From: Methanomethylovorans sp.
GTDB taxonomy: Archaea; Halobacteriota; Methanosarcinia; Methanosarcinales; Methanosarcinaceae
Reading direction: 5' to 3'
Assembly (NCBI GenBank): GCA_014361205.1
Contig: JACIVZ010000008.1
Span: forward strand, 1-37,941
Length of the DNA: 37,941 nucleotides
Shown: piece after piece, positions 27,170-35,046 of the stretch
Position numbering within the stretch: position 1 is the first letter of the stretch
Layout of the letters: each line of letters opens with the position of its first letter
The notes under the pieces: model-generated
Seen by the model: the letters and a program-made list of their open reading frames with translations, nothing else
The model's database searches: none
What the model was told of the DNA's origin: nothing
Position numbers and translations under genes: made by a program

Positions 27170-28393
27170 TTAATAAAACAAATCAAGAGTTTTTTGGGAT
27201 TTAAGCTCATTGATCAGGCGTGCTTTCGGTTTCCATGCTTCCATGGGAGTTTTAAGCCTTGAGGACATATCCAACAAAGCAGAATCAATACTTTCAAACC
27301 TCTGGGGAGAATTATGTAATGCATTACGAGTCGCTTCCCTTACGACCCATACGCCCAGAGGTGCCCAGTATTCAGGTCTGATCTCTCTGATAATGAATAC
27401 TGAAGCTTGTCTTTTTATGCTGTTAAGATATTCAAGTACTCCAAGACGTGCTGCATAATATCCACCTGCAAGAGTGGAATACTTTTTTTTACCATCAATA
27501 CCCTCACTATCACTGCCTATCCATGCAGATTCACCCGACCATACTGCACGAGGCATCCATATCTCTATAAGTTCATAGGAAAAAATTCGTGGAATAAGAA
27601 GTATTTCAAAATGATTTCCAAAAGCTCCTCCGCTAAATAGGGTTATATGACTGATTTGAGAATGATCGCGTACTTTATTTAACAATTCTTTGCCTAACAT
27701 ATCGTCAACAGCAGTTATTGACCAGCGTGTAGGCACCAACTTACGTTCCTTTCCAAGAAGGCCAATAGAAAGCAGCCGAGTTATGTGTTCTTGGGATATA
27801 TTGGCACAACTAAGCTCTACAATTGCATCCTTTGCCAGTATATCATCATCATAGACCAGATAATCTACTTTTTTTGGGACATCCGGGTTCTCTGTTATGT
27901 CAAGATCCTTAAGCTCACCTGAAGGACCCATCGGACTGAGTACACTGTCAAATTTTAATCTGTTGGTAAGTGGTTTATTAAACCAGGCTTCTGTATCCAC
28001 TGGAGTTCTGGAAAGAGCCAATTCCTGAGATTTCAGTAACAAAGGGTCCTTTGGGTTGGAAGCATCATGTACATTCATACGAGCCCCTGCCCTCACAAGC
28101 CTTGAACGTGCTCTAATTATTGAAGGAATATCCATGCTAAGCAATTTCTTAGGGTCCTCCAGCAAAGACGACTCTTCTCCTGTCATATCAGGAGGCACCA
28201 TGGGACCTGACATCACTGAAGGATATTCGTGTCTGCCAATGAAAACTGAAGGAGGAGAGGCACCAAACACAGAAGTTGTACCTTTATTTACTGTTACACA
28301 TGACTCTATGGAGCGGAACTTCTCAAGTATGGGACATGCAGGACGCCCGCAAAAACCCCTGCCCTTGCACAGTACACATTGATTATGGCTCAA
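27170..28393 (-). CDS. Nre family DNA repair protein with PCNA-binding tail
   Basis: 407 residues of the archaeal Nre (DUF650/DUF651) family, reported in haloarchaea to act in DNA repair with PCNA. The N-terminus has cysteines at 6, 9, 15 and 20 (CVLCKGRGFCGRPACP), a zinc-finger or possible Fe-S motif. The conserved core includes GRHEYPSVMSGPMVPP and LSPMGPSGELK. The last eight residues, QKTLDLFY, are a PIP box (Q-x-x-L-x-x-F-Y). TTG start, overlapping the stop of the regulator gene by two bases (TTGA), so it belongs to the isc operon. Confidence 0.88.
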   Translation of the reverse strand: MSHNQCVLCKGRGFCGRPACPILEKFRSIESCVTVNKGTTSVFGASPPSVFIGRHEYPSVMSGPMVPPDMTGEESSLLEDPKKLLSMDIPSIIRARSRLVRAGARMNVHDASNPKDPLLLKSQELALSRTPVDTEAWFNKPLTNRLKFDSVLSPMGPSGELKDLDITENPDVPKKVDYLVYDDDILAKDAIVELSCANISQEHITRLLSIGLLGKERKLVPTRWSITAVDDMLGKELLNKVRDHSQISHITLFSGGAFGNHFEILLIPRIFSYELIEIWMPRAVWSGESAWIGSDSEGIDGKKKYSTLAGGYYAARLGVLEYLNSIKRQASVFIIREIRPEYWAPLGVWVVREATRNALHNSPQRFESIDSALLDMSSRLKTPMEAWKPKARLINELKSQKTLDLFY

Positions 28394-28767
28394 ATCTGCT
28401 CTTTATCTCCACATAGACTACATGATACTGCTTCTGGTAAATTTTTATAGAACCAGCCAGAACGCTGTACATACCTGCAGATATTGCACATACCTTCTAT
28501 CTGTTCTTTTTGATCAATCTCCTTAAGAAGTCTGGCAGAGAATTTTCTTATTTCTCTATGTACATCTTCTGAAAAATCAACTTCAGCTCCCCTCTTTTCA
28601 CTCATATACTGTGATACAGCAGCCCTTGAAAGGCAGAGTATCTCAGCGATCTCCTGCTGAGTACATCTATGTTCAGAGAAAAGCACACGTGCTATTTCTG
28701 CCCTTATGGCTGGAAGGACTTTTTGCACCATTATCTCGCAGGTAGTTTTCAAAAAACCGTTCTCCAT
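28390..28767 (-). CDS. HTH transcriptional regulator with paired cysteines (COG2522-like)
   Basis: About 125 residues. The helix-turn-helix is CTQQEIAEILCLSRAAVSQYMSEKRG. The C-terminal part has CNIC and CSLC pairs, able to hold zinc or an Fe-S cluster. ATG 28767 is used because it gives a family-like N-terminus (ENGFLKTTCEIMVQKVLPAI) and starts one base after the iscU stop; the frame opens earlier inside iscU (28806). Being in the isc operon, it is a fair candidate for an Fe-S or iron sensor controlling that operon; this is inference. Confidence 0.78.
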   Translation of the reverse strand: MENGFLKTTCEIMVQKVLPAIRAEIARVLFSEHRCTQQEIAEILCLSRAAVSQYMSEKRGAEVDFSEDVHREIRKFSARLLKEIDQKEQIEGMCNICRYVQRSGWFYKNLPEAVSCSLCGDKEQI

Positions 28768-28768
28768 A

Positions 28769-29140
28769 TCAAACTTTATTTTTTTTCTGATAATCTTCAA
28801 TGGCAACCCTTAATGTATCAGGAGCAAAATTTGAACAATCCATCTTACCAGGCGGGAGACCTCCCAAGGCTTCAGCCACATCTTCCTTTGTGATGTGCAT
28901 GGCTTCTTCAATTGTTCTACCTTTTGCCATCTGTGTTACCATACTTGAAGTGGCTATAGCTGCAGCACACCCAAAGGCTTTGAACTTCACATCTTCCAGT
29001 ATGCCATTTTTAACTTTAATGTAGATAGTTATCACATCACCATCAGCAGGATTTCCCAGCTGTCCCACTCCATCTGCATTCTCAATGATACCTACATTTT
29101 TAGGATTAGTGAATTCTTCAAGAAGTTTTTTACTATACAT
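28769..29140 (-). CDS. iscU: Fe-S cluster scaffold IscU (first Cys replaced by Asp)
   Basis: 123 residues with the IscU fold: MYSKKLLEEFTNPKNVG, FGCAAAIATSSM with Cys58 and KMDCSNFAPDTLR with Cys102. The first of the three usual cysteines, in GNPxCGD, is Asp33 here (GNPADGD). The later Asp of that motif (Asp35) is kept. It would take sulfur from IscS and build clusters, but with an Asp in place of one cysteine ligand. Its ATG overlaps the iscS stop by one base. Confidence 0.93.
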   Translation of the reverse strand: MYSKKLLEEFTNPKNVGIIENADGVGQLGNPADGDVITIYIKVKNGILEDVKFKAFGCAAAIATSSMVTQMAKGRTIEEAMHITKEDVAEALGGLPPGKMDCSNFAPDTLRVAIEDYQKKNKV

Positions 29141-30303
29141 TAGATATCCTCTCCAAAAGGAGACATCTGGCGTAATTTAATAACTGCTTCTTCCAGAAGA
29201 TCAACTACAATATCTACTTCTTCCATTGTATTCTCTTTTCCCAGTGTAAACCTCAGTGAACCATGAATGTAATCAACACCAGGATCAATGGCTGAAAGTA
29301 CATGAGAAGCTTTCTGGGACTTAGAAGAACATGCAGAACCAGTAGAAACTGCGACACCTTTCATGTCCAATAACATAAGTAAAGATTCGCCTTCTACATA
29401 CTTGAAACTCATGTTTACGTTATTTGGAAGGCGTTTTTTTTCGTGACCGTTAAGCTTTGCATGAGGTATTTTGCCGCAGATCTTTTTAATCATGGAATCA
29501 CGCAGATGCTCCATGTGTCTTGAATCATGCTCCAGATTTTCATGGGCAATTGACATAGCCTTTGCGAACCCCACAATTCCTGGAATATTCTCAGTACCAG
29601 GGCGAAGCCCACGTTCATGTCCTCCTCCCTGTAAAAGAGGGAGAATATTGATACCATCACGCATGTAAAGGGCACCCACACCTTTAGGACCATATATCTT
29701 ATGTGAAGAAATGGATAACATATCCACCCCTAATTCATTAACATCAGTAGGTATCTTGCCCACAGACTGGACTGCATCAGTATGCAGAATTATTCCTTTC
29801 CCTTCAATCAGTTTACTGATTTCTGTTATCGGTTGTATGGTACCAATTTCATTATTCGCATGCATTATACTTATGAGAATTGTTTCTTCTTTTATGGAAT
29901 CTTCAAGGAATTGCAAATCAACGATACCATCTCTATCCACCGGCACATAGGTTACTTCAAATCCCTCTTTTTCGAGTTGTTCACAGGTGCGCAATACGGC
30001 AGGATGTTCTATAACGGAAGTTATTATATGTCTTCCTTTTGAAGAACACATATAGGCTGCCCCTTTTATAGCCATGTTGTCCGATTCAGTTCCACCTGAT
30101 GTAAAAATTATTTCTGTAGGCTGCGCACCTAATGTTTGTGCTACTTGTTCACGGGATAGACTAAGCGCTTCTGAAGCTTCCTGACCATAAGAATGTAAAC
30201 TTGAAGCATTTCCAAATTTTTCAGCAAAATAAGGAAGCATTGCTTCCAAAACTTTGGGATCAACATGTGTTGTAGCACTGTGATCCATATATATGCGCTT
30301 CAT
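29140..30303 (-). CDS. iscS: Cysteine desulfurase IscS/NifS
   Basis: 387 residues, PLP enzyme that removes sulfur from cysteine. Visible are MDHSATTHVDPKVLEAM, the PLP region HANNEIGTIQPI and HTDAVQSVG, the Schiff-base Lys202 (SSHKIYGPKG) and the sulfur-carrying Cys325 in STGSACSSK. All catalytic residues are present, unlike some archaeal relatives that lack the lysine. AGGTGA stands four bases before the ATG. First gene of the iscS-iscU-regulator-Nre operon. Confidence 0.96.
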   Translation of the reverse strand: MKRIYMDHSATTHVDPKVLEAMLPYFAEKFGNASSLHSYGQEASEALSLSREQVAQTLGAQPTEIIFTSGGTESDNMAIKGAAYMCSSKGRHIITSVIEHPAVLRTCEQLEKEGFEVTYVPVDRDGIVDLQFLEDSIKEETILISIMHANNEIGTIQPITEISKLIEGKGIILHTDAVQSVGKIPTDVNELGVDMLSISSHKIYGPKGVGALYMRDGINILPLLQGGGHERGLRPGTENIPGIVGFAKAMSIAHENLEHDSRHMEHLRDSMIKKICGKIPHAKLNGHEKKRLPNNVNMSFKYVEGESLLMLLDMKGVAVSTGSACSSKSQKASHVLSAIDPGVDYIHGSLRFTLGKENTMEEVDIVVDLLEEAVIKLRQMSPFGEDI

Positions 30304-30320
30304 GCTTCACCTTGCTGTTA

Positions 30321-30352
30321 GTAAAGGAAATATATACCTTTACTTAAAGGTA
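30321..30352 (-). promoter_or_regulatory. TAAAGG half-site array over the isc promoter
   Basis: TACCTTTA (30335-30342) and TAAAGGTA (30345-30352) form a perfect 8-bp dyad with a two-base spacer. A third half-site, GTAAAGG (30321-30327), forms a second dyad with the same CCTTTAC (30337-30343). The TATATA sequence of the likely isc promoter lies between them, so a protein bound here would block it. Confidence 0.55.
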
Positions 30353-30405
30353 TGCCAATCATTTTTTAAAGATTGATTTATCTATAGGGGGATATAAAAT
30401 GTTTT

Positions 30406-30714
30406 TTAATCTTTGATTTGATCAGGAGAAAAACCTCTTTCAATAAGGACCTCTTTCATTCGAGCCAGATGGTTGCCCTGCAACTCAACAGCATTATCTC
30501 TTACAGTACCGCCACAAGCGAACTTGGATTTAAGATAGGTTGATAGTTCGTGAAGGTCGATTTCATGCGCATCAAAACCTTCTATAACTGTTACCTCTTT
30601 TCCATATCTTCTTCTGTTGACCTTCACAGTAATTCTTTGTTGCTCTTTTGCTACTTCTTCGCAGATGCACAATTCCTTCGGCAATCCGCATACTGGGCAC
30701 ATCTCTGAACTCAT
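30406..30714 (-). CDS. Translation initiation factor aIF1 (SUI1)
   Basis: 102 residues. The N-terminus has a small Cys cluster ([13 protein letters not shown]) and the rest is the SUI1 domain: [43 protein letters not shown] and a final IERGF helix. It acts in start codon selection by the small ribosomal subunit. GGAGG lies 12 bases before the ATG. Confidence 0.95.
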   Translation of the reverse strand: MSSEMCPVCGLPKELCICEEVAKEQQRITVKVNRRRYGKEVTVIEGFDAHEIDLHELSTYLKSKFACGGTVRDNAVELQGNHLARMKEVLIERGFSPDQIKD

Positions 30715-30761
30715 CTATTGATATTTCCTCCGAAATTATTAGCCATTTGACCATAAACTAT

Positions 30762-30790
30762 ACTTAAATAGTCGTATAAAATAAACAGCG
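30762..30790 (+). promoter_or_regulatory. Promoter of the DUF192 gene, probably leaderless
   Basis: ACTTAAATAG (30762-30771) is a TATA-like box about 25 bases before the ATG at 30791, and there is no ribosome binding site. This spacing predicts a leaderless transcript. Confidence 0.4.
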
Positions 30791-31144
30791 ATGATATTAA
30801 AACCTAATGGTGAATTACTCGCATCTGACGTTGAATTTGCAGAAGGTATTATCTCTCAAACAAGGGGATTAATGTTTCGAAAAAGTATTGCAGAAAAATA
30901 TGCACTTGTTTTCATATTGTCCACTCCGAAATCTGTTTCTGTACACATGTTTTTTGTATTTTTTCCAATAGATGTACTTTTTCTGGATTCAGAAAAAAAA
31001 ATACTTAAAACTGCACGATTAAAACCATGGATTGGATTGGCAAGATCCCCTGAAAATACCAAGTATATTATTGAAATGCATGTTGGATCCATAGAACGTC
31101 ACAGATTGGTTGCCGGTGAATACTTAAAGATAGATTGTTCATGA
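30791..31144 (+). CDS. DUF192 protein
   Basis: 117 residues of the DUF192 family. Signature blocks are ISQTRGLMFRKSI, then ALVFILSTPKSVSVHMFFVFFPIDVLFLDSEKKI and the closing IEMHVGSIERHRLVAGEYLKI. The fold is a small beta barrel, often found as secreted or membrane-linked protein in bacteria, but no signal peptide is seen here. Function unknown. Divergent from aIF1. Confidence 0.88.
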   Translation: MILKPNGELLASDVEFAEGIISQTRGLMFRKSIAEKYALVFILSTPKSVSVHMFFVFFPIDVLFLDSEKKILKTARLKPWIGLARSPENTKYIIEMHVGSIERHRLVAGEYLKIDCS

Positions 31145-31340
31145 TGTATTCATAATTCCCATTATTGTGGCATTGAAGCAACATCTATGGACATATGAGA
31201 TTTTATAGAAGATACACACATGTTTTGGAACTTAGTAATGTCAAATTTATGAATGTCAAAATCGCATCAATAAATGATGAAGTCAGTTTCATAAATTTCA
31301 AACAACCACTTAATTACATATCGGTCGTAACTTTTTCTAA

Positions 31341-32180
31341 TCATCTCAACCCCTCAAGTCTTTTCTGGTAAAACAGATACTGCTGTGCATAACCACAGTA
31401 CTTTCCAAAGTATAACCTTCCCCATTTACCTATTTTATTTTTTGTCATACCCTCTTTGAAGAACTCATGGTCTCCATAGTAGTTCTTTATCACTTTTTCT
31501 ACATGTGTATCCACCGGGAAAGCCTCTGTTTTCCCGAAAGCAAAAAGAAGTATGCAATCAGCAACCTTTTCCCCTATGCCATCCATCGTCATAAGTTTCT
31601 TTTTAGCTGCTTCATAATCAAGTTCAAAAAGTTCATTCAGATCAATGTCTCCATCTATTATTTGTATTGCTGCCTTTCTTATACGATTCGTTCTGAACCC
31701 CAGCTTGCAGTCACAAAGGTCAGACTCACATGCCATTGCTAAAGCAGCAGGTTGTGGAAAACTATAATGTTCCTCATCAATTTTCTTACCAAAAAGGCGG
31801 GATAGTTTTAAAATACCTTTCTTTATATTGGGAATACTCCAGGCTGTGGCAAGAAGGTATGATATCAAGCATTCCCACGGCTCCTGTCGTATCAGGCGCA
31901 TACCTCGGTAACTGCGAATAGCCTCATTCATATATTTATCTTTATTTACTGTTGTCAGTATACAGTCAAGATTATCATCAAACCGGAAGTAGCTACGGAA
32001 AAATGCAGGAGATAATCGAGAATCAATGTATACCAGACCAGTTTTCACGTCTTGCCAGGCACGCACTACATCTCCTTGTACAACGCCTGTCCATACATTA
32101 TCTGCCTTGTCCCATCTGAAGACCTGTCCACAATCCAAAGTATAGTCAAGATTGAAATTATCGCACTGAAGAGTGTAGAT
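31341..32180 (-). CDS. ogg: 8-oxoguanine DNA glycosylase, OGG1 type
   Basis: Removes 8-oxoguanine from DNA. From the 5' end: LDYTLDCGQVFRWDK, a beta domain, then the helix-hairpin-helix GPD core with MDGIGEKVADCILLFAFG (catalytic Lys) and AFPVDTHVEKV (catalytic Asp), close to human OGG1 GVGTKVADC and PVDVH. The first TTG (32138) would cut off the conserved DNFNLDYTLDCGQ start. Reading in frame back to ATC 32180 restores it, seven bases after GAGG. Only the TGA of the preceding kinase (32190-32192), in the same frame, limits it further upstream. Confidence 0.87.
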   Translation of the reverse strand: MYTLQCDNFNLDYTLDCGQVFRWDKADNVWTGVVQGDVVRAWQDVKTGLVYIDSRLSPAFFRSYFRFDDNLDCILTTVNKDKYMNEAIRSYRGMRLIRQEPWECLISYLLATAWSIPNIKKGILKLSRLFGKKIDEEHYSFPQPAALAMACESDLCDCKLGFRTNRIRKAAIQIIDGDIDLNELFELDYEAAKKKLMTMDGIGEKVADCILLFAFGKTEAFPVDTHVEKVIKNYYGDHEFFKEGMTKNKIGKWGRLYFGKYCGYAQQYLFYQKRLEGLR

Positions 32181-32189
32181 CTTCTCACC

Positions 32190-33524
32190 TCACCTTTTTC
32201 TAATTTCCAATTCCCTGAGAAATATTGAAGCTGTTACTGTATCACCCAGACCTACAGTAGAAACCGGATTGTCGCTGAGCAGGGTAGGCATAATGCAGAT
32301 CTGGTAACCATTATATATGCCAGCTACACCACGTTCAAAACTAATGGTTGCTGCCGTTTCAATGAAACGTTGCATCTGAGCTTTTCCAAATTCACTTTCC
32401 TTAAGAGTTGAAGATATTAATTCTAATTTATTTCTTTCATAAAGTTTACCTGTAGATGCAAATATACCGGCACAAGCAACACCAAAACCCATTGCTTTCA
32501 ATTGTTCTTCAGGTTTCAGGTCAGGCTGTTTGGATATACTTAGGATATATTCTCTGGTATGAACTATCATTTTCTTAAGTCCAGAAGTCAGTAGACTACG
32601 CATTGAGGCTTCAATTATGGAAAAAATATCCATCTGTAATATTTTAGATGTACTGATTTCATGCAAGGGCATAAGCATGGTAAGTTCATCTTCATTCATA
32701 CCTATTGAATCCACAAGAGGTGCAATCATAGAAAAAACCTCTAAAGCGATGTATTTTTTAGTAAAATGACCAAATTCAACATGTATTGACATTTCCTCAT
32801 TCATAGATCCCCATTTTTGTATTTGCTTAATTGCCTGTTTAAGCTTGCTTAGATACGTTGAACCATCAGGATATTTTTCAAGCATCATATGAAAACCTGA
32901 TATCAACAGCCCGTCCATTTCACCTGCATGCTGGATTACATAATTCTCAAAATGTGGACTCAATGAAAGTGACATGTTCAAAAGGTCATAAGTGGCAATG
33001 AACCGGTTTTCCCGGGGAACTGTAAACCCGAAGTCTTCAAGTTCTACTTTCTCCCCTTTTTTGAAGTCGAACACAAAATGTATGTTCTCCTCTTCATCGC
33101 TGTTTTTCTGAGATTTTGAGTCATGGCCCGGAATTAAAATTGCCTTTTTTGAAAAAAAAGAAAGCAGTTTTTCTGTAGGTTTCACAACATTGGGTACAAC
33201 AAGGTCCGCTCCCATTTCAGAAAGAACATTGGCCATTATACCCATATTGCCACCAATTCTCAATTTTGACCTGTGGCTAAAGTGGTCTTTCAGATATTTG
33301 AATACTTTAGGTTCGTTAATAAGCCATTCTGCACCAATGCCTTCTTTCATACACAGAATAAGCCCCGAAAGGAAATCAGAATTTGAATTAATAATACCGG
33401 GAGGATTTTTCAGTTTTTGAATTATTTCTGCAGTATTCATCGAAGCAAACATAGCTGATACTTCTGTGCCACTGATAGAATACAAGGCATCTATATTGGC
33501 GTTATATGCACAGAGTATTTTCAT
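32190..33524 (-). CDS. ADP-dependent sugar kinase (glucokinase/phosphofructokinase family), copy 2
   Basis: About 444 residues of the ADP-GK/ADP-PFK family, a ribokinase-like fold. MKILCAYNANIDALYSI opens it, RIGGNMGIMANVLSEMGAD is the sugar-binding glycine block, HVEFGHF the HxE motif, SIGMNEDEL the NxxE-type Mg site, and VSTVGLGDTVTASIF the catalytic GxGD. All catalytic motifs are kept, although it is well diverged and shorter than its neighbour. ATG 33524 has GGAG six bases ahead; an ATG at 33536 directly follows the upstream stop. Glucokinase and phosphofructokinase cannot be separated by reading. Confidence 0.85.
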   Translation of the reverse strand: MKILCAYNANIDALYSISGTEVSAMFASMNTAEIIQKLKNPPGIINSNSDFLSGLILCMKEGIGAEWLINEPKVFKYLKDHFSHRSKLRIGGNMGIMANVLSEMGADLVVPNVVKPTEKLLSFFSKKAILIPGHDSKSQKNSDEEENIHFVFDFKKGEKVELEDFGFTVPRENRFIATYDLLNMSLSLSPHFENYVIQHAGEMDGLLISGFHMMLEKYPDGSTYLSKLKQAIKQIQKWGSMNEEMSIHVEFGHFTKKYIALEVFSMIAPLVDSIGMNEDELTMLMPLHEISTSKILQMDIFSIIEASMRSLLTSGLKKMIVHTREYILSISKQPDLKPEEQLKAMGFGVACAGIFASTGKLYERNKLELISSTLKESEFGKAQMQRFIETAATISFERGVAGIYNGYQICIMPTLLSDNPVSTVGLGDTVTASIFLRELEIRKR

Positions 33525-33536
33525 CAGAAACTCCAT

Positions 33537-35015
33537 TCAATTATCTATCTGCTTTTTTCTCAGCATAGCAAGAATTGCCGCAAAGGCGCCAGCTGAAATT
33601 GTGTCACCAATTCCAACTGTACCCACCGGATCCTGAACAACTTTTGTAGGGATAACTATGAGGTCGTGGTTAATTGCACATATGCAACCATCCTCAAACT
33701 CTGTTCCTGTGCATACATCTCTTCTTACGAGATATTTTTCTAGTTGTTCAAGGTCATCATGTCCTCTTTCTGATATTGGAACTTTAAGGGCTGTCTGTCC
33801 ATCTTTAAGACTGCCTATGTCACCATGCAGCGCCTGTGCCGCAGCAAGAGTTGCTGAGAACATTAAAGCGTCTCTGTGCTCTTCTACTGTCAAAGGAAAA
33901 TCTCTTGAAGCTACACAAATATAGAAACCCAATGAGTGTACATGCACTCTTTCAAGCTTAAGCTCACATAAAAGCTTAACAGCACCTTCATATAATGCAG
34001 AAATACTGTTCTCACCTTTGCTGATAACAGCATATGCCAGTTCCTCATGGCCCAGAACATTCAGAGCATTAGCTACCTCTATGGTATCTAATCCCAAAGA
34101 AGAAACATGCTTATACACAATATCTTTAAGAATTGCTTTTCTGATGACTTTGTTCTGAATAGAGGTAAACTCCACATGTATGCGCATGTTAGGATTACCT
34201 TCCTTTAGCCTTTCGATAACTTTTACTGCTCTTTTGACATAATGCCTGTAAGTGGTTCCATCCTCATATTCTTCCTTTATCATCTGATAACCTGAAAGAA
34301 TAGCACCATCGATCATTCCATTCATCTTTGACAGGTGCTCATATAGATCTTCACTCATATCTATGCGCACCCATGTGGGTCTTGAAGAAATGATTAGTCT
34401 ATTATCTCTGGGAACTTCAAATACCTCTTCAGCTAATTCAAACTTTGTACCTTTTGAAAATTCAAGTATCCAGTTAACTTTGGGCTTTTGGTAACTATCA
34501 TAAGCTTCACTTGGATGTTTGAACTTAAGCACACCATCTTCAATCACAGGATATTTGATGTTTGCAGTATCTACAAAATATTCTGCCTGTTCTTTAGAAA
34601 GCCATGGGACATATACTATAACATTATTGATTCCCAGATTTGCAAGCAGGTTAGAAATTATACCTGCCTGTCCTCCCATACGGGCTTTATCAAAAACCAA
34701 GTTATCCATGAGCCACTTGTGGATCTCCGTCGTGTATGTGGGAACTTCGGCAGCTTTCCCATCCCTCATGGCTATCACAAGCCTTGCTACAAGATCCACG
34801 GGATCTTGAATCTCACGAGGATATTCTGTAACTCTTTGCTGAACTGACTTTTTTCCCACGGTGGAAATAAGTTTATGAATATCCTTCTCTTTCACATGCT
34901 TGATAGCATCTACATTGCAATTATATGCAACAAAAATACCTCTTATACCAGTAAGTATCTTGCTTATGTTGTAATATGCTATTGAATAACGTTTTTCCCA
35001 TTCATTAATGTTCAT
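33537..35015 (-). CDS. ADP-dependent phosphofructokinase/glucokinase, copy 1
   Basis: About 492 residues, the usual length for archaeal ADP-dependent PFK. GIFVAYNCNVDAIKHV at the N-terminus, RMGGQAGIISNLLANLGINNV, RIHVEFTSIQNK (HxE), SLGLDTIEVANAL in the NxxE position (Asp for Asn) and VGTVGIGDTISAGAFA with the catalytic Asp. It phosphorylates fructose-6-phosphate or glucose with ADP. ATG 35015 is chosen for GAAGGG upstream; the frame is open to 35066, overlapping argJ. Its stop is directly followed by the start of the second kinase. Confidence 0.92.
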   Translation of the reverse strand: MNINEWEKRYSIAYYNISKILTGIRGIFVAYNCNVDAIKHVKEKDIHKLISTVGKKSVQQRVTEYPREIQDPVDLVARLVIAMRDGKAAEVPTYTTEIHKWLMDNLVFDKARMGGQAGIISNLLANLGINNVIVYVPWLSKEQAEYFVDTANIKYPVIEDGVLKFKHPSEAYDSYQKPKVNWILEFSKGTKFELAEEVFEVPRDNRLIISSRPTWVRIDMSEDLYEHLSKMNGMIDGAILSGYQMIKEEYEDGTTYRHYVKRAVKVIERLKEGNPNMRIHVEFTSIQNKVIRKAILKDIVYKHVSSLGLDTIEVANALNVLGHEELAYAVISKGENSISALYEGAVKLLCELKLERVHVHSLGFYICVASRDFPLTVEEHRDALMFSATLAAAQALHGDIGSLKDGQTALKVPISERGHDDLEQLEKYLVRRDVCTGTEFEDGCICAINHDLIVIPTKVVQDPVGTVGIGDTISAGAFAAILAMLRKKQIDN

Positions 35016-35046
35016 CCCTTCACCCATTATAAAAATAAATGCTATA

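Noticed and set aside
32190-32192. TGA as a selenocysteine codon joining kinase and OGG
   Set aside because: Selenocysteine is not known in Methanosarcinales, and both proteins are complete alone.
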